A DNA stretch of 64,000 nt, from contig NZ_CP021416.1 of NCBI RefSeq assembly GCF_002162315.1, forward strand, positions 930,001-994,000. The letters are read 5' to 3'. This stretch comes from Sulfurospirillum diekertiae. GTDB taxonomy: Bacteria > Campylobacterota > Campylobacteria > Campylobacterales > Sulfurospirillaceae. The notes below the pieces were generated by a model. That model saw only the letters and a program-made list of their open reading frames with translations, did not search any database and was not told where the DNA came from. Shown one piece after another: positions 32,445 to 40,102 of this stretch. A program made the translations under genes and the position numbers. Positions within the stretch are counted from its first letter, which is position 1; each line of letters opens with the position of its first letter.

Positions 32445-34046
32445 ATGTTAAAAACACTAAAATCAAAAACACTTTTTACATTGTTTATCTCCATTGGAGG
32501 AACATTTATTCTTTTGTTTTTTTTTATATCAAATGATTATGAAAAGCTTGCAAAAAGCCAGTTTAAGGCATCTTCAACGATGCTATCATCTTCTATCTTC
32601 CAAACAATTAAAGGAAGTATGAGCTCTGGAGATCCACAATTGATCGCTAGCACAATTCAAGAGGCTTCCACTATAGCTGGTGTGACGTAGCTTAAAGTCT
32701 ATAAGAGTCCATCGGTTAAAGAGCTTTTTGCAAGCCCAAAGGATGAGCCGATTCCTCCAAAATTAGAGCCTCTTTTGGAACAACAAACAGAGATTTTTGA
32801 AGAATTTAACGAGAAAAATCAAGAGTATATTCGTATTGCACTGCCTTTAAAAGCGGAAATATCTTGTTTACGTTGCCATGTAAATGTCAAAGAAGGTGAT
32901 GTATTGGGTGTGAGTGAGTTGATTATCTCAACACAAACATCCAAGGAAAATATTACCTATGCCAAAATGCGTATAGTTTTTTTTATGGCTTTAGCCGTAG
33001 CGCTTATTTTAGTAATCTTTTTACTATTTTTTAAAAAAGAGATTTTTGGTGTTATTGAAAAGCTTCGCATAATGGTTTATAACGTAGCCAAAGGTGATCG
33101 TGATTTGACAAGGCGCCTTGAAATAAAGCAGTATGATGAACTTGGCACGGTCTCCTCTCTTATTAATGAGTTCTTATCCAAAATCCAAGAGACACTACAT
33201 GCTGTTAAAAAAAGCTCTTCTTTGAATTTAGAATCTGCAGAAGAACTCACCCAAATTGCTACATCACTTGTTGGAAAGATTGCCTCACAAATAGAAGCAA
33301 TTGCGCATGTACATAGCTCTATTATGGCAATACGTACGGAAACCAGTGAGTCTTATGCTCTCTCGAAAACCAGCTCTTTGACCCTCCAAGAGGCGAGGGT
33401 GTCTTTAAATAAGTTATTTTTAGAGCTTGAGACCTCTGTTGGAAACATTCAAAAGGATAGTCAACATGAAAGAGAACTAGCCCTCAAAACCTCAAACCTT
33501 ACCGCACATGCGAAACAGATCAAAATTGTTTTAGAAGCGATTGAAGATATTGCATCGCAAACAAATCTCTTATCTTTAAATGCCGCCATCGAAGCGGCTC
33601 GTGCAGGAGAGCATGGACATGGCTTTGCTGTGGTTGCGGATGAAGTGCGAAAGTTGGCTGAAAAAACTCAGACAAGCCTTGAAGAGATTAGCTCTGTGGT
33701 GCATGCAATAACTTCAGGAATTTTAGAGATTAGTAGTGAAATTCAAAAAAGTTCTGAAAATGCAATTACGATTTCATCCAATTCCCAAGCGTTGATTACT
33801 GAAGCTCGCAAGTCCGATGAAAAGCTCTCTTTTGCAGTTCAGAATGCAGAAAAAACTATGCATAAGAGTAGCCAAGCGATGCATCATATAGAAAGTTTGG
33901 TAGAAATAGCCCATACAATGGTAGATGTTGCTGAAGAGACCAAAGAAACTTCACTGATGTTTCAGTCTATTTCTCGTGAACAAGCTCAAAAAAGTGACCA
34001 TCTAAAAATGACGCTCCAATCTTTTCGTACACAAAATGGTCACTAA
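32445..34046 (+). pseudogene. c-heme methyl-accepting chemotaxis protein interrupted by an in-frame amber codon
   Basis: The reading frame runs from ATG 32445 to 34046 with a single TAG at 32688-32690; both sides are in the same frame and together give about 533 residues. Features: TM1 ('LFTLFISIGGTFILLFFFI'); a periplasmic domain with a CxxCH heme c motif ('SCLRCHVNV', about residues 141-145), like Tll0287/DUF3365-type sensors; TM2; HAMP; and a signalling domain with '[39 protein letters not shown]'. A CAG-to-TAG change would explain the stop. If real, the receptor is inactive, or restart at TTG 32775 yields a truncated form. Confidence 0.85.
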
Positions 34047-34088
34047 TATTATTGATTATATAATTTGCCCAATAGGTTTCAAGTATCA

Positions 34089-34185
34089 GATGAAGTGCAG
34101 AATCATGGAAAGATTTTTAAGTTGGAGATCGTATTTTAGTCTTGAATTGAATTGAATAGTGTCTAAAACTGCACTTCATTTGACA
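34089..34185. repeat. About 97-bp repeat element, copy R2
   Basis: Starts AGATGAAGTGCAG and ends CTAAAACTGCACTTCATTTGACA. The ends contain an inverted GAAGTGCAG / CTGCACTTC. Copy R3 (36906-37003) has the same ends and length. R2 and R3 flank the toxin-antitoxin pair and the tRNA remnant. Confidence 0.6.
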
Positions 34186-34299
34186 GTCAAAGTGTGATGA
34201 TAAGATAAAAATTACTATGGATTAACCTTTTATATACATTAAATCAACACAATTTACATTTTATTGTAAATTAAATATTTTTTATGTTAATATAAGATT

Positions 34300-35262
34300 A
34301 TGAAAACAAAAGAACAACTATTCAACTATATTAGAAACCATACACAATGGCATATTGAAGACAAAGAATTGCATATAGCAATACCTCTGTATATTAAGTC
34401 AGCCTATGAACTTTACAATACAAGTATTGATGGTTTTGGTGTTCTCTTCGCAAAAGTCAAAGAGAACAGTTTTGATGTACGAATGCATTATAATGCGGTA
34501 AAAAAACTAGAAACACTGTGTCCGTGCCGTGTGGTTTTAGTATTTGAAAAACTCAAGCCAACGGTACAAAAAAGCCTTATGTCAAAACAAGTACCTTTTA
34601 TTGTTGTAGATAGTCAAATTTTTATGCCATTTGCATTTACGCAAGTTCAGACACCTTCTGTTTCACCCGCAAAGCAGTATCAAAAACTATCCCCCAATGC
34701 AGATCTTATTTTGATTGGCTATTTAGATGAACAGATTCAAAATGGCATGATGATCAAAGAGGTCGCTTGTTTGATTCAAACAGAGCTTAGAGCCACATCC
34801 ATTGGATTAGATATCCTAGCGTCTTTGGGTTATCTTCATATTGAAAAAGAAGGTGTGAGTAAGAAGGTGTATTTTATATCACGCGCTGAAGTGTATGAAA
34901 AACTTGAAAAAGAAGCGGTATCTCCATTGAAGTATGTGGTATACAGCAAAGTGCTACCACATTTAGAAATTTTCTTTAGTGGATACTCTGCACTAGCACA
35001 TTATTCATCTTTGATGGACGACTCTTTGAAGACGATTGCAGTTGCTCCTTTACCTAATAAGTCTACTCAATTAGACGAGATAGCGTGTGATAGGGATGAT
35101 GCACAGTATATGATAGAAGTTTGGGATAGAAATCCAGCAATTTTTTCCAAAAATCAAGCGATACACCCGTTATATTTACTAAGATATTTTAGACACAATG
35201 AAGATGAACGCACCCAAGAAGCACTCAAAAATATCAAAGCCATATACAAAGGAAATTTATGA
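34300..35262 (+). CDS. Winged-helix antitoxin-like protein of a nucleotidyltransferase TA pair
   Basis: 320 residues. The N-terminal part is unassigned. The middle 'NGMMIKEVACLIQTELRATSIGLDILASLGYLHIE' reads as a winged helix, similar to those in AbiEi-like and related antitoxins paired with nucleotidyltransferase toxins. It overlaps the downstream nucleotidyltransferase gene by 4 nt (ATGA), typical of TA operons. Its promoter lies in the AT-rich 34190-34299 region. Family naming is tentative. Confidence 0.55.
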   Translation: MKTKEQLFNYIRNHTQWHIEDKELHIAIPLYIKSAYELYNTSIDGFGVLFAKVKENSFDVRMHYNAVKKLETLCPCRVVLVFEKLKPTVQKSLMSKQVPFIVVDSQIFMPFAFTQVQTPSVSPAKQYQKLSPNADLILIGYLDEQIQNGMMIKEVACLIQTELRATSIGLDILASLGYLHIEKEGVSKKVYFISRAEVYEKLEKEAVSPLKYVVYSKVLPHLEIFFSGYSALAHYSSLMDDSLKTIAVAPLPNKSTQLDEIACDRDDAQYMIEVWDRNPAIFSKNQAIHPLYLLRYFRHNEDERTQEALKNIKAIYKGNL

Positions 35263-36017
35263 AGCAAACCGATTATGCAGGCTTAAGTCATTTAAGAGAT
35301 TATCTCCAAGACTTTGAAGATGATTATGTTGTCATTGGAGGATTCGCTACTTTAATGCTTTTAGATCGTGAGCTCGAAGGGCATGGTAAAGCAACATTTG
35401 ACATTGATTTAGTACTCCTGACCTCTAAAAATATTCATATCACGCAAAAGATCAAAGAATACATCAAAGAAGGTTTATACGAAATTCAAAAAGGTGCGCG
35501 AGACCAGTACATCTATTATCGTTTTATCAAGCCAAAAATTGAAGGATTTGCAAAGGAGATAGAGCTTTTTGCCTCTAATGAAAATGATTTAGAATTGGAT
35601 GCAGATCAAAGAATAATTCCAATAGACCCAGAAGAAGGGCTGTATTCGCTTTCTGCCATCATGCTTGATCCTGAATATTTTGAGATGATAAAACAAAATG
35701 TTGAGAAAAGTACAATTGCTCCATGCACCAATACACAAGCAACGATTATGCTTAAGATGTCTGCATTTAGAGATTTAAAAGAGAGAGAAGATGATAAGTA
35801 TAAAAAACATCGTCGTGATATCTTTAAACTTTCTCTATTGCTAACAGGTGAAGAAAAGATTTCACTGACAGGGAAGATGAAAGAAGATTTTAATGCGTTT
35901 ATCGAACATGTAGAAACAAAAATCGATGCAAAAGCATTCAAATCTATCACAGATCCATTAATGATCGATAAAGTAGAGCTCTTAACAACACTGAAAAAAG
36001 TATATACAAACGACTAA
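35259..36017 (+). CDS. Nucleotidyltransferase-superfamily toxin-like protein
   Basis: 252 residues. 'DYVVIGGFATLMLLD' followed by 'KATFDIDLVLLT' is the nucleotidyltransferase signature (GG...T.DiD) seen in AbiEii/DUF1814-type and related toxins. The middle 'QATIMLKMSAFRDLKEREDDKYKKHRRDIFKL' (K.FR..KdrDdLYKKHxxDI) resembles the conserved helical block of these proteins. Co-operonic with the winged-helix gene upstream. Likely type IV TA or abortive-infection module. Confidence 0.65.
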   Translation: MKQTDYAGLSHLRDYLQDFEDDYVVIGGFATLMLLDRELEGHGKATFDIDLVLLTSKNIHITQKIKEYIKEGLYEIQKGARDQYIYYRFIKPKIEGFAKEIELFASNENDLELDADQRIIPIDPEEGLYSLSAIMLDPEYFEMIKQNVEKSTIAPCTNTQATIMLKMSAFRDLKEREDDKYKKHRRDIFKLSLLLTGEEKISLTGKMKEDFNAFIEHVETKIDAKAFKSITDPLMIDKVELLTTLKKVYTND

Positions 36018-36028
36018 AAAGGCATTAA

Positions 36029-36214
36029 ATGAAACTCACCGATCATGTAAATCTTATATGCACACTTATCGAAGAAGCATTTGATAAACAATTGTTAAGT
36101 CTTGGCATTGGAGTGAATAAAGAACTAAAGCTAGATGAAATTTCTAAAGACTTACATGTTGTCAGACGAAGTAAAAAAATAGGCATATATTTTTTAAACT
36201 TCGTCCATCATTGA
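36029..36214 (+). CDS. Short ORF, probably a truncated gene start
   Basis: 61 residues, 11 nt after the toxin gene with AAAAGGC upstream. 'NLICTLIEEAFDKQLLSLGIGVNKELKLDEISKDL' looks like the first helices of a larger protein, and the frame then ends shortly before the tRNA remnant. It is probably a fragment cut by the recombination event that placed the tRNA piece. No family recognised. Confidence 0.35.
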   Translation: MKLTDHVNLICTLIEEAFDKQLLSLGIGVNKELKLDEISKDLHVVRRSKKIGIYFLNFVHH

Positions 36215-36352
36215 GAGAATGAACAAAATTAAATATCGCACAAGTTATTAATAATGGAAGCAAGATGGTCACCTAAAGTGTCACCAAAAATAAGCAAATT
36301 AGTGGGTATTGGCGTTATTTGTCAGTGCTAAAATCCCCATAAATACGATATT

Positions 36353-36415
36353 GTCAATTTTCGAGCTTTCCTCATAAGCCGGAGGTCGAGGGTTCGAGTC
36401 CCTCTCTTGACACCA
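36353..36415 (+). pseudogene. Truncated tRNA(CAT anticodon) 3' half, probable integration site
   Basis: Contains anticodon loop CTCATAA (36371-36377), a perfect T-arm GAGGG-TTCGAGT-CCCTC (36388-36404), acceptor strand TCTTGAC, discriminator A and encoded CCA (36413-36415). A 5' GTCAA at 36353 could pair with the acceptor, but the D-arm is missing and the anticodon stem has two mismatches. It is therefore a 3' tRNA(Met/Ile2) remnant as left by tyrosine-integrase insertion, not a working tRNA. Confidence 0.7.
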
Positions 36416-36526
36416 CTCCTAAAACTTCGAAAAATCCCTTAAAATAGAGCTTTATAGTATTTTATTTAACATCATTAATAGCGGTTTTCTTTTGCTCTAT
36501 ACTGTCATAATGACAAGTTTTTGACA

Positions 36527-36565
36527 AGATTTAGGCACAAAGTTAGACACATTGTGCCTAAATCT
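36527..36565. terminator. Strong inverted repeat after the tRNA remnant
   Basis: Perfect 14-bp arms AGATTTAGGCACAA (36527-36540) and TTGTGCCTAAATCT (36552-36565) with an 11-nt spacer. It could be a bidirectional terminator or a recombination-associated site. The surrounding 36216-36946 gap holds otherwise only the tRNA remnant, a doubtful small minus-strand ORF and repeat R3. Confidence 0.5.
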
Positions 36566-36587
36566 TTAAACTCTTATTACACTTCAT

Positions 36588-36707
36588 TTATTTGTGTATA
36601 TCTTTTTTCTTTCCACTTGTCTCATCCATAATTGCAATATAAAATGCAATAGTCTTTACAAGGGCAATTTTAGCGATAAGAAACAAGCCAAAAATCAAAA
36701 AACTCAC
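36588..36707 (-). CDS. Doubtful small membrane ORF
   Basis: 39 codons from GTG 36707: a hydrophobic helix ('FLIFGLFLIAKIALVKTIAFYIAIM') and a charged tail. It ends 23 nt from the strong inverted repeat at 36527-36565, which would serve as its terminator. The RBS is poor. Size and composition resemble the other small cassette proteins, but I have no homologue for it. Confidence 0.25.
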   Translation of the reverse strand: MSFLIFGLFLIAKIALVKTIAFYIAIMDETSGKKKDIHK

Positions 36708-36905
36708 CTTGAGTAATACCCAAATAGCGATAAGAGGTTTTTCTATGAAAAATCAATGTACTATATATAAACATAATAGTATAGGTTACTACGCAATTAG
36801 GGCAGAAAATGACATCGGGCTTTTTAAGTGGTATGTTTTTAAAATACATTCCTATTTCTACACTTAGTTTAATGAAGCTTTGACTGACAAAAAAGCCTTG
36901 CTCTT

Positions 36906-37003
36906 AGGTGAAGTGCAGAATTATGTAGAGGTATTTAAATTGAAGCTTGCATTCTAACTTTCAATTCAATTGTAAGGTGACTAAAACTGCACTTCGTTTG
37001 ACA
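36906..37003. repeat. About 97-bp repeat element, copy R3
   Basis: Starts AGGTGAAGTGCAG and ends CTAAAACTGCACTTCGTTTGACA. The inverted GAAGTGCAG/CTGCACTTC near the two ends is conserved with R2. It immediately precedes the second small-membrane-protein cassette and overlaps the 5' end of its first ORF. Confidence 0.6.
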
Positions 37004-37261
37004 AATGGTGCTTCTTTGCAGCAAAGCACCCTAAAAGATGAATCGAATCATGCTCATTCATCCTTCTTTAATCCCTCCACCTGGATGAGCAGTGATTTTA
37101 TGAGCTTACTTTTACTGCTTTTTCTTTTTGATATTGCATTCCGGTTGTTAGAAAAGGCTTTAGATGCTATTCGTCTAAGATTAAAAGCGAAGCGTCATCT
37201 TATAAACGATGAAGCAGTATTAAAAGAGCAAGCAGAAGAGGTAAGAAAGGATCACCAATGA
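36947..37261 (+). CDS. Single-helix membrane protein of the cassette, copy B
   Basis: Up to 104 residues; the first 19 codons lie inside repeat R3, so the true start is probably later (non-ATG start, or ATG 37085). One transmembrane helix ('FMSLLLLLFLFDIAFRLL') follows a Ser/His/Asn-rich region, then a charged tail ('KRHLINDEAVLKEQAEEVRKDHQ'). Same position and design as 3841-4119. It overlaps the next gene by 4 nt, exactly as in copy A. Confidence 0.5.
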   Translation: MHSNFQFNCKVTKTALRLTNGASLQQSTLKDESNHAHSSFFNPSTWMSSDFMSLLLLLFLFDIAFRLLEKALDAIRLRLKAKRHLINDEAVLKEQAEEVRKDHQ

Positions 37262-37440
37262 ATCAAACAAGTCACTATTCGCAGGCACTCATTGCGCTAC
37301 TTGCCATGATACTGCTGTTAATGATTCCTCTGTACTTCTCCAACAAGAGCTTTACGCTTTCCATGCTCGTTAGAGTCTTTGGGTATGGCTTGGTCATGTT
37401 GATCTTTTTTGTGATGCTCTATGAAGCATTGATGCACTAA
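37258..37440 (+). CDS. 60-residue two-helix membrane protein of the cassette, copy B
   Basis: Same length as the copy A protein at 3662-3844 and alignable throughout: 'MNQTSHYSQALIALLAMILLL' against 'MNQHTNYSYVLIACLMMILML', and C-terminal 'GLVMLIFFVMLYEALM' against 'GLIVLGVLIMLYLALL'. Two transmembrane helices. Such conservation between two diverged copies shows it is a genuine, selected gene. Confidence 0.7.
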   Translation: MNQTSHYSQALIALLAMILLLMIPLYFSNKSFTLSMLVRVFGYGLVMLIFFVMLYEALMH

Positions 37441-37449
37441 GGAGAAAAG

Positions 37450-37626
37450 ATGAAGTATTCATATCCTTTATCATTACTCCTAGGAGCTTATCTGCTGTAT
37501 CAGCCAGATAGTCAGAAAGAGCGTCTGCTCTTTCTTGTATTCCTGCTCCTCCTCAGTGCTGTTGGCTTTATGGTGGCGTATTGCGATGCGCCTGCTTTTA
37601 AGGCATGGCTTGATCGTGTTTTTTAA
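37450..37626 (+). CDS. Two-helix small membrane protein of the cassette, copy B
   Basis: 58 residues from ATG 37450 with RBS AAGGAGAAA. Starts 'MKYSYPLSLLLGAYLLYQ', second helix 'LFLVFLLLLSAVGFMVAYC', C-terminus 'FKAWLDRVF'. It matches 3420-3650 of copy A, without that protein's 17-residue N-terminal extension. Spacing to its neighbours is 9 nt on each side. Confidence 0.6.
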   Translation: MKYSYPLSLLLGAYLLYQPDSQKERLLFLVFLLLLSAVGFMVAYCDAPAFKAWLDRVF

Positions 37627-37635
37627 GGATAGCAG

Positions 37636-37766
37636 ATGGATATTGTAGTCATACACACTAAGAGTCTTCGCATTATGCGACAGGAGTATCGTTTACCACT
37701 GCGAATGCTTTTTTTAAAGCATTACGTCTGTATGTTCAAAGGAATCGAGATGAAAGAGACAGATAA
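37636..37766 (+). pseudogene. Small basic cassette gene with T-tract frameshift, copy B
   Basis: From ATG 37636 (RBS AAGGATAGC) the frame encodes 'MDIVVIHTKSLRIMRQEYRLPL', similar to the middle of the 3244-3411 protein. After a T7 tract (about 37705-37712), homology continues in the +1 frame as 'FFKALRLYVQRNRDERDR' to a TAA at 37764, matching 'LFQAVRLYVKR' of copy A. One extra T would restore a protein of about 43 residues. Without it, the frame runs on into the next gene. Confidence 0.5.
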
Positions 37767-37926
37767 ACACACGTTTTTTAAAAAGAATTCAAAATTAGAT
37801 GAAAGCACCTTAAGTCCTAAAGCCAAAGCGCTTTTAGAGGAGCTCTCCGTTGAGCTTAAACTCCCCAAAGAGGTGGTTGCAGAACTTGCTCGTACTATGT
37901 ACCGTCTTTACAAGGATAAAGTATGA
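37750..37926 (+). CDS. Small helical cassette protein, copy B
   Basis: 58 residues from ATG 37750 (AAAGGAATCGAG upstream). 'LSPKAKALLEELSVELKLPKEVVAELARTMYRLYKDK' aligns with the copy A protein 3042-3251 along its whole C-terminal part. The longer frame that begins at 37636 is the artefact of the upstream frameshift. Stop overlaps the CopG-like start by 4 nt. Confidence 0.6.
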   Translation: MKETDKHTFFKKNSKLDESTLSPKAKALLEELSVELKLPKEVVAELARTMYRLYKDKV

Positions 37927-38108
37927 AAAGACTCATAGTGACACTCAGCCTTGATGAAAAACGAGCAGTTACCCATCAAGCAAAAACCTTGGGTCTTAGC
38001 AGAAGCACCTTGATGCTAAAAGCCCTAACGCATTATCTCAAAAATCATGCTAGAACAAGAGCATTGCGTAAACAATCTATAAAAAGGAGAAAATCATGGA
38101 AATCGTAA
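37923..38108 (+). CDS. Ribbon-helix-helix (CopG-like) protein, copy B
   Basis: 61 residues: 'MKRLIVTLSLDEKRAVTHQAKTLGLSRSTLMLKALTHYLKNH' is a clean RHH pattern (strand, then two helices), with an Arg/Lys-rich tail. Partner of the 45-residue copy A gene at 2901-3038. Coupled by overlap to both neighbours. Probably represses the cassette promoter. Confidence 0.6.
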   Translation: MKRLIVTLSLDEKRAVTHQAKTLGLSRSTLMLKALTHYLKNHARTRALRKQSIKRRKSWKS

Positions 38109-38533
38109 CATGGGAATCACTGTTCAAACTCACCTTAGCCACAGCTCTGGCTATTTGGGTCTATAGACTCAGTCAAGATACCAAAAGTGCCACAGAAAAA
38201 AGCTTTGAGGTGATGGAAGTGTGTGGGCAGAACTATCTTTGTGTGCATAAGGAAGAGAAGCAGTTAAGCACACGACTTCTTAGCTTACTGAATAAGGTCG
38301 AAGCAGGATCCTTGGGTGTGATGTTAAAAGAAAAGGAACCCATAATTGTTCTCTTTCCGGTAGAGGAGTTTTTAAGACTTAAGGCGATTGAAGAGCATTT
38401 AGAGGATAGGGAGATTGCAAGAATTATTGAGGAGCGTATTAAGAACAGAGATAAAGGAGATCCTCATCCTATGGTGGACTTTGAGAAGTTTAGGGAGAGG
38501 ATCTATGGTGATGCAACAATCAAAGATATCTGA
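38096..38533 (+). CDS. Membrane-anchored Phd/YefM-like cassette protein, copy B
   Basis: 145 residues. N-terminal helix ('LFKLTLATALAIWVYRL'), then a cytosolic domain with 'PIIVLFPVEEFLRLKAIEEH' and 'EIARIIEERI', matching copy A (2375-2815) and resembling the C-terminal half of Phd/YefM antitoxins. No RelE/Doc-type toxin gene is adjacent. It overlaps the CopG-like gene by 13 nt. Confidence 0.6.
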   Translation: MEIVTWESLFKLTLATALAIWVYRLSQDTKSATEKSFEVMEVCGQNYLCVHKEEKQLSTRLLSLLNKVEAGSLGVMLKEKEPIIVLFPVEEFLRLKAIEEHLEDREIARIIEERIKNRDKGDPHPMVDFEKFRERIYGDATIKDI

Positions 38534-38589
38534 GGAAATATTTCTTTCCTTAGGTGTTATTTTAAAGATTCAATGAAAAAGGAGATGGT

Positions 38590-38853
38590 ATGTTTGAAAT
38601 ACTCCCTTGCTTACCTATGGTTATTTCCATTATGGTGGCTTTTACACTCTATCTGTTTTTACTTAACCCTATCAATAGACGCTATGAAGCAGCGCTGAAT
38701 CATCTGCTGGCAAAAGAGATTGCCAGGAAGCTTTATCAAGAGATGCATCCAGGTTTTAGTTATACAACGTATCATGAAGATGATGATAAACGCAAAGCTA
38801 TTTTAAACAGTGCGGTTGAAGAGTTTAGGAAGTTGATGACAAAAGATGTTTGA
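38590..38853 (+). CDS. Single-helix membrane protein closing copy B
   Basis: 87 residues, RBS AAAAGGAGATGGT. One N-terminal helix ('MVISIMVAFTLYLFLLNPI') and a charged helical tail ('LLAKEIARKLYQEMHPG', 'SAVEEFRKLMTKDV'). The tail resembles the tail of the 92-residue protein in copy A (3841-4119), so the two may be rearranged relatives. Followed by the conserved terminator at 38967. Confidence 0.5.
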   Translation: MFEILPCLPMVISIMVAFTLYLFLLNPINRRYEAALNHLLAKEIARKLYQEMHPGFSYTTYHEDDDKRKAILNSAVEEFRKLMTKDV

Positions 38854-38966
38854 AATTTACTGTTGATTAACAAAGAGTTTGATAACCATTTAATCTATTT
38901 GTCTATACTTTCATTACCAAGACAAAAACTTCCTTTTTGTGAATAATCTAACACTTTTTTATAACC

Positions 38967-38999
38967 AACGCTCGAATTGCCCGGTTCGAGCGTTTTTTT
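38967..38999 (+). terminator. Intrinsic terminator, duplicate of 8667
   Basis: AACGCTCG ... CGAGCGTT with the loop AATTGCCCGGTT, then seven T residues. It is identical in stem to 8667-8700 and separates the membrane cassette from parA copy B. Confidence 0.85.
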
Positions 39000-39098
39000 A
39001 CTTTGAAAATCTCAATGAATACTTTATTTTACTCAGACTCTCACTCAATAGATATGGTATATAACCCAAAAATAGTTGATAAATAAATCATATTTAAC

Positions 39099-39136
39099 TA
39101 TAATATAACAGTTAAATAACGCTATTAAAAGGTTAT
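39099..39136 (+). promoter_or_regulatory. parA promoter and imperfect palindromic operator, copy B
   Basis: TATAAT (39099-39104) abuts ATAACAGTTAAATAACGC ... TATTAAAAGGTTAT (to 39136), and the parA ATG is at 39139. It has the same layout as copy A, but the palindrome carries several mismatches, so RHH binding specificity may have diverged. Confidence 0.65.
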
Positions 39137-39138
39137 AT

Positions 39139-39699
39139 ATGATTATTTCTGTTATCAATAAAAAAGGTGGTGTCGGTAAAACACCTATCTCATTTTCCCT
39201 AGCGAAAGATCTTGGTTATTACTTACAGTCTAATGATAATTCAGTGATTGAATCCATTTATCCTGATATGGCAAAAATATCATCAAGTCCAGAGATCATT
39301 GATAACTGCGTATATGATTTTGGAGGATTTGTTTCATCAGGTGTCCTTCCTATTCTAAAAGCAAGCTCCGCTATTTTAATTCCAACATCCAATGATTATA
39401 ACTCAATCCTTCGTACTGTAGAAACCATTGAAGAGATTCAACCTTTAAATGAGAATCTTTTTATTCTTGTTACAAAGACAGAAAAAGAGAGTGATTTTGA
39501 GACAGTAAAAAATGCGATTAGTCAGCATTTTGATAATTTGGAGTTTTTTGAACTTCGACTTTCTAAAGCCTTTAAAAATACTATTGAAACAGGTCTTAGC
39601 TTAACAGAGCTTTATAACGAGACACCTCTTTCCAAATGTGCTTATAAAACAGTTTACCAACAATACAAATCTATTCTTGATCTCTTTAAAGGAGAATAG
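39139..39699 (+). CDS. ParA-family (ParF-like) partition ATPase, copy B
   Basis: 186 residues, the same length as copy A and identical over most of its sequence, including 'NKKGGVGKTP', 'DNCVYDFGGFVS' and 'SKAFKNTIETGLS'. Differences cluster around residues 100-135. Many synonymous differences at DNA level indicate an old duplication, or acquisition of two related elements rather than a recent copy event. Confidence 0.8.
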   Translation: MIISVINKKGGVGKTPISFSLAKDLGYYLQSNDNSVIESIYPDMAKISSSPEIIDNCVYDFGGFVSSGVLPILKASSAILIPTSNDYNSILRTVETIEEIQPLNENLFILVTKTEKESDFETVKNAISQHFDNLEFFELRLSKAFKNTIETGLSLTELYNETPLSKCAYKTVYQQYKSILDLFKGE

Positions 39700-39703
39700 C
39701 ATT

Positions 39704-39961
39704 ATGGCAGAGAAAAAATCGATTGATTCAATTTTAGGAAAAGCAAAATCATCTGTCACATCAACTTTTGCAGAAAGTGAGCGTAAAAAAGGTGGACGAC
39801 CTAAAAAGCCTGAGAGTGAACATGCCAAAGAAAATCGCTTCGCTACTTACTTTAGCCCAAGTGAACTAGCACTTGTAGAATCGGCTGCTAATAGCTATGG
39901 TATGACCGTTGGCAAGTTTATTAAAATGGCAGCACTTAGAATGGCAAAGATAGAAAAATAG
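39704..39961 (+). CDS. ParG-like ribbon-helix-helix partition protein, copy B
   Basis: 85 residues from ATG 39704, 4 nt after parA (an earlier ATG at 39638 lies inside parA and is not used). Same tail-plus-RHH design as copy A, with about nine substitutions. A degenerate copy of the downstream palindrome follows at 39969-39990. Confidence 0.75.
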   Translation: MAEKKSIDSILGKAKSSVTSTFAESERKKGGRPKKPESEHAKENRFATYFSPSELALVESAANSYGMTVGKFIKMAALRMAKIEK

Positions 39962-40102
39962 TATTTTAGTAACGCTATTATACTGTTATAAAATTTTTAT
40001 ATATACTATAAATATTTTATAACTTTGAAGCAGTTTTCTAACAATTAAGTGACTAGCCCTGAATGTGTTATAATATAGCTAATCAATTTAAAGGAGGCAG
40101 GT

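Noticed and set aside
36353-36415. A functional tRNA(Met) gene
   Set aside because: There is no D-arm, the total length is only 63 nt, and the anticodon stem has two mismatches; called a remnant instead.
36744-36866. Forty-codon plus-strand ORF in the 36.2-36.9 kb gap
   Set aside because: No RBS, no hydrophobic or domain pattern, no homologue in the other arm.
2375-38533. Classical RelE/Doc toxin-antitoxin for the Phd-like proteins
   Set aside because: No toxin ORF is adjacent in either copy and the proteins are membrane-anchored, unlike Phd or YefM.
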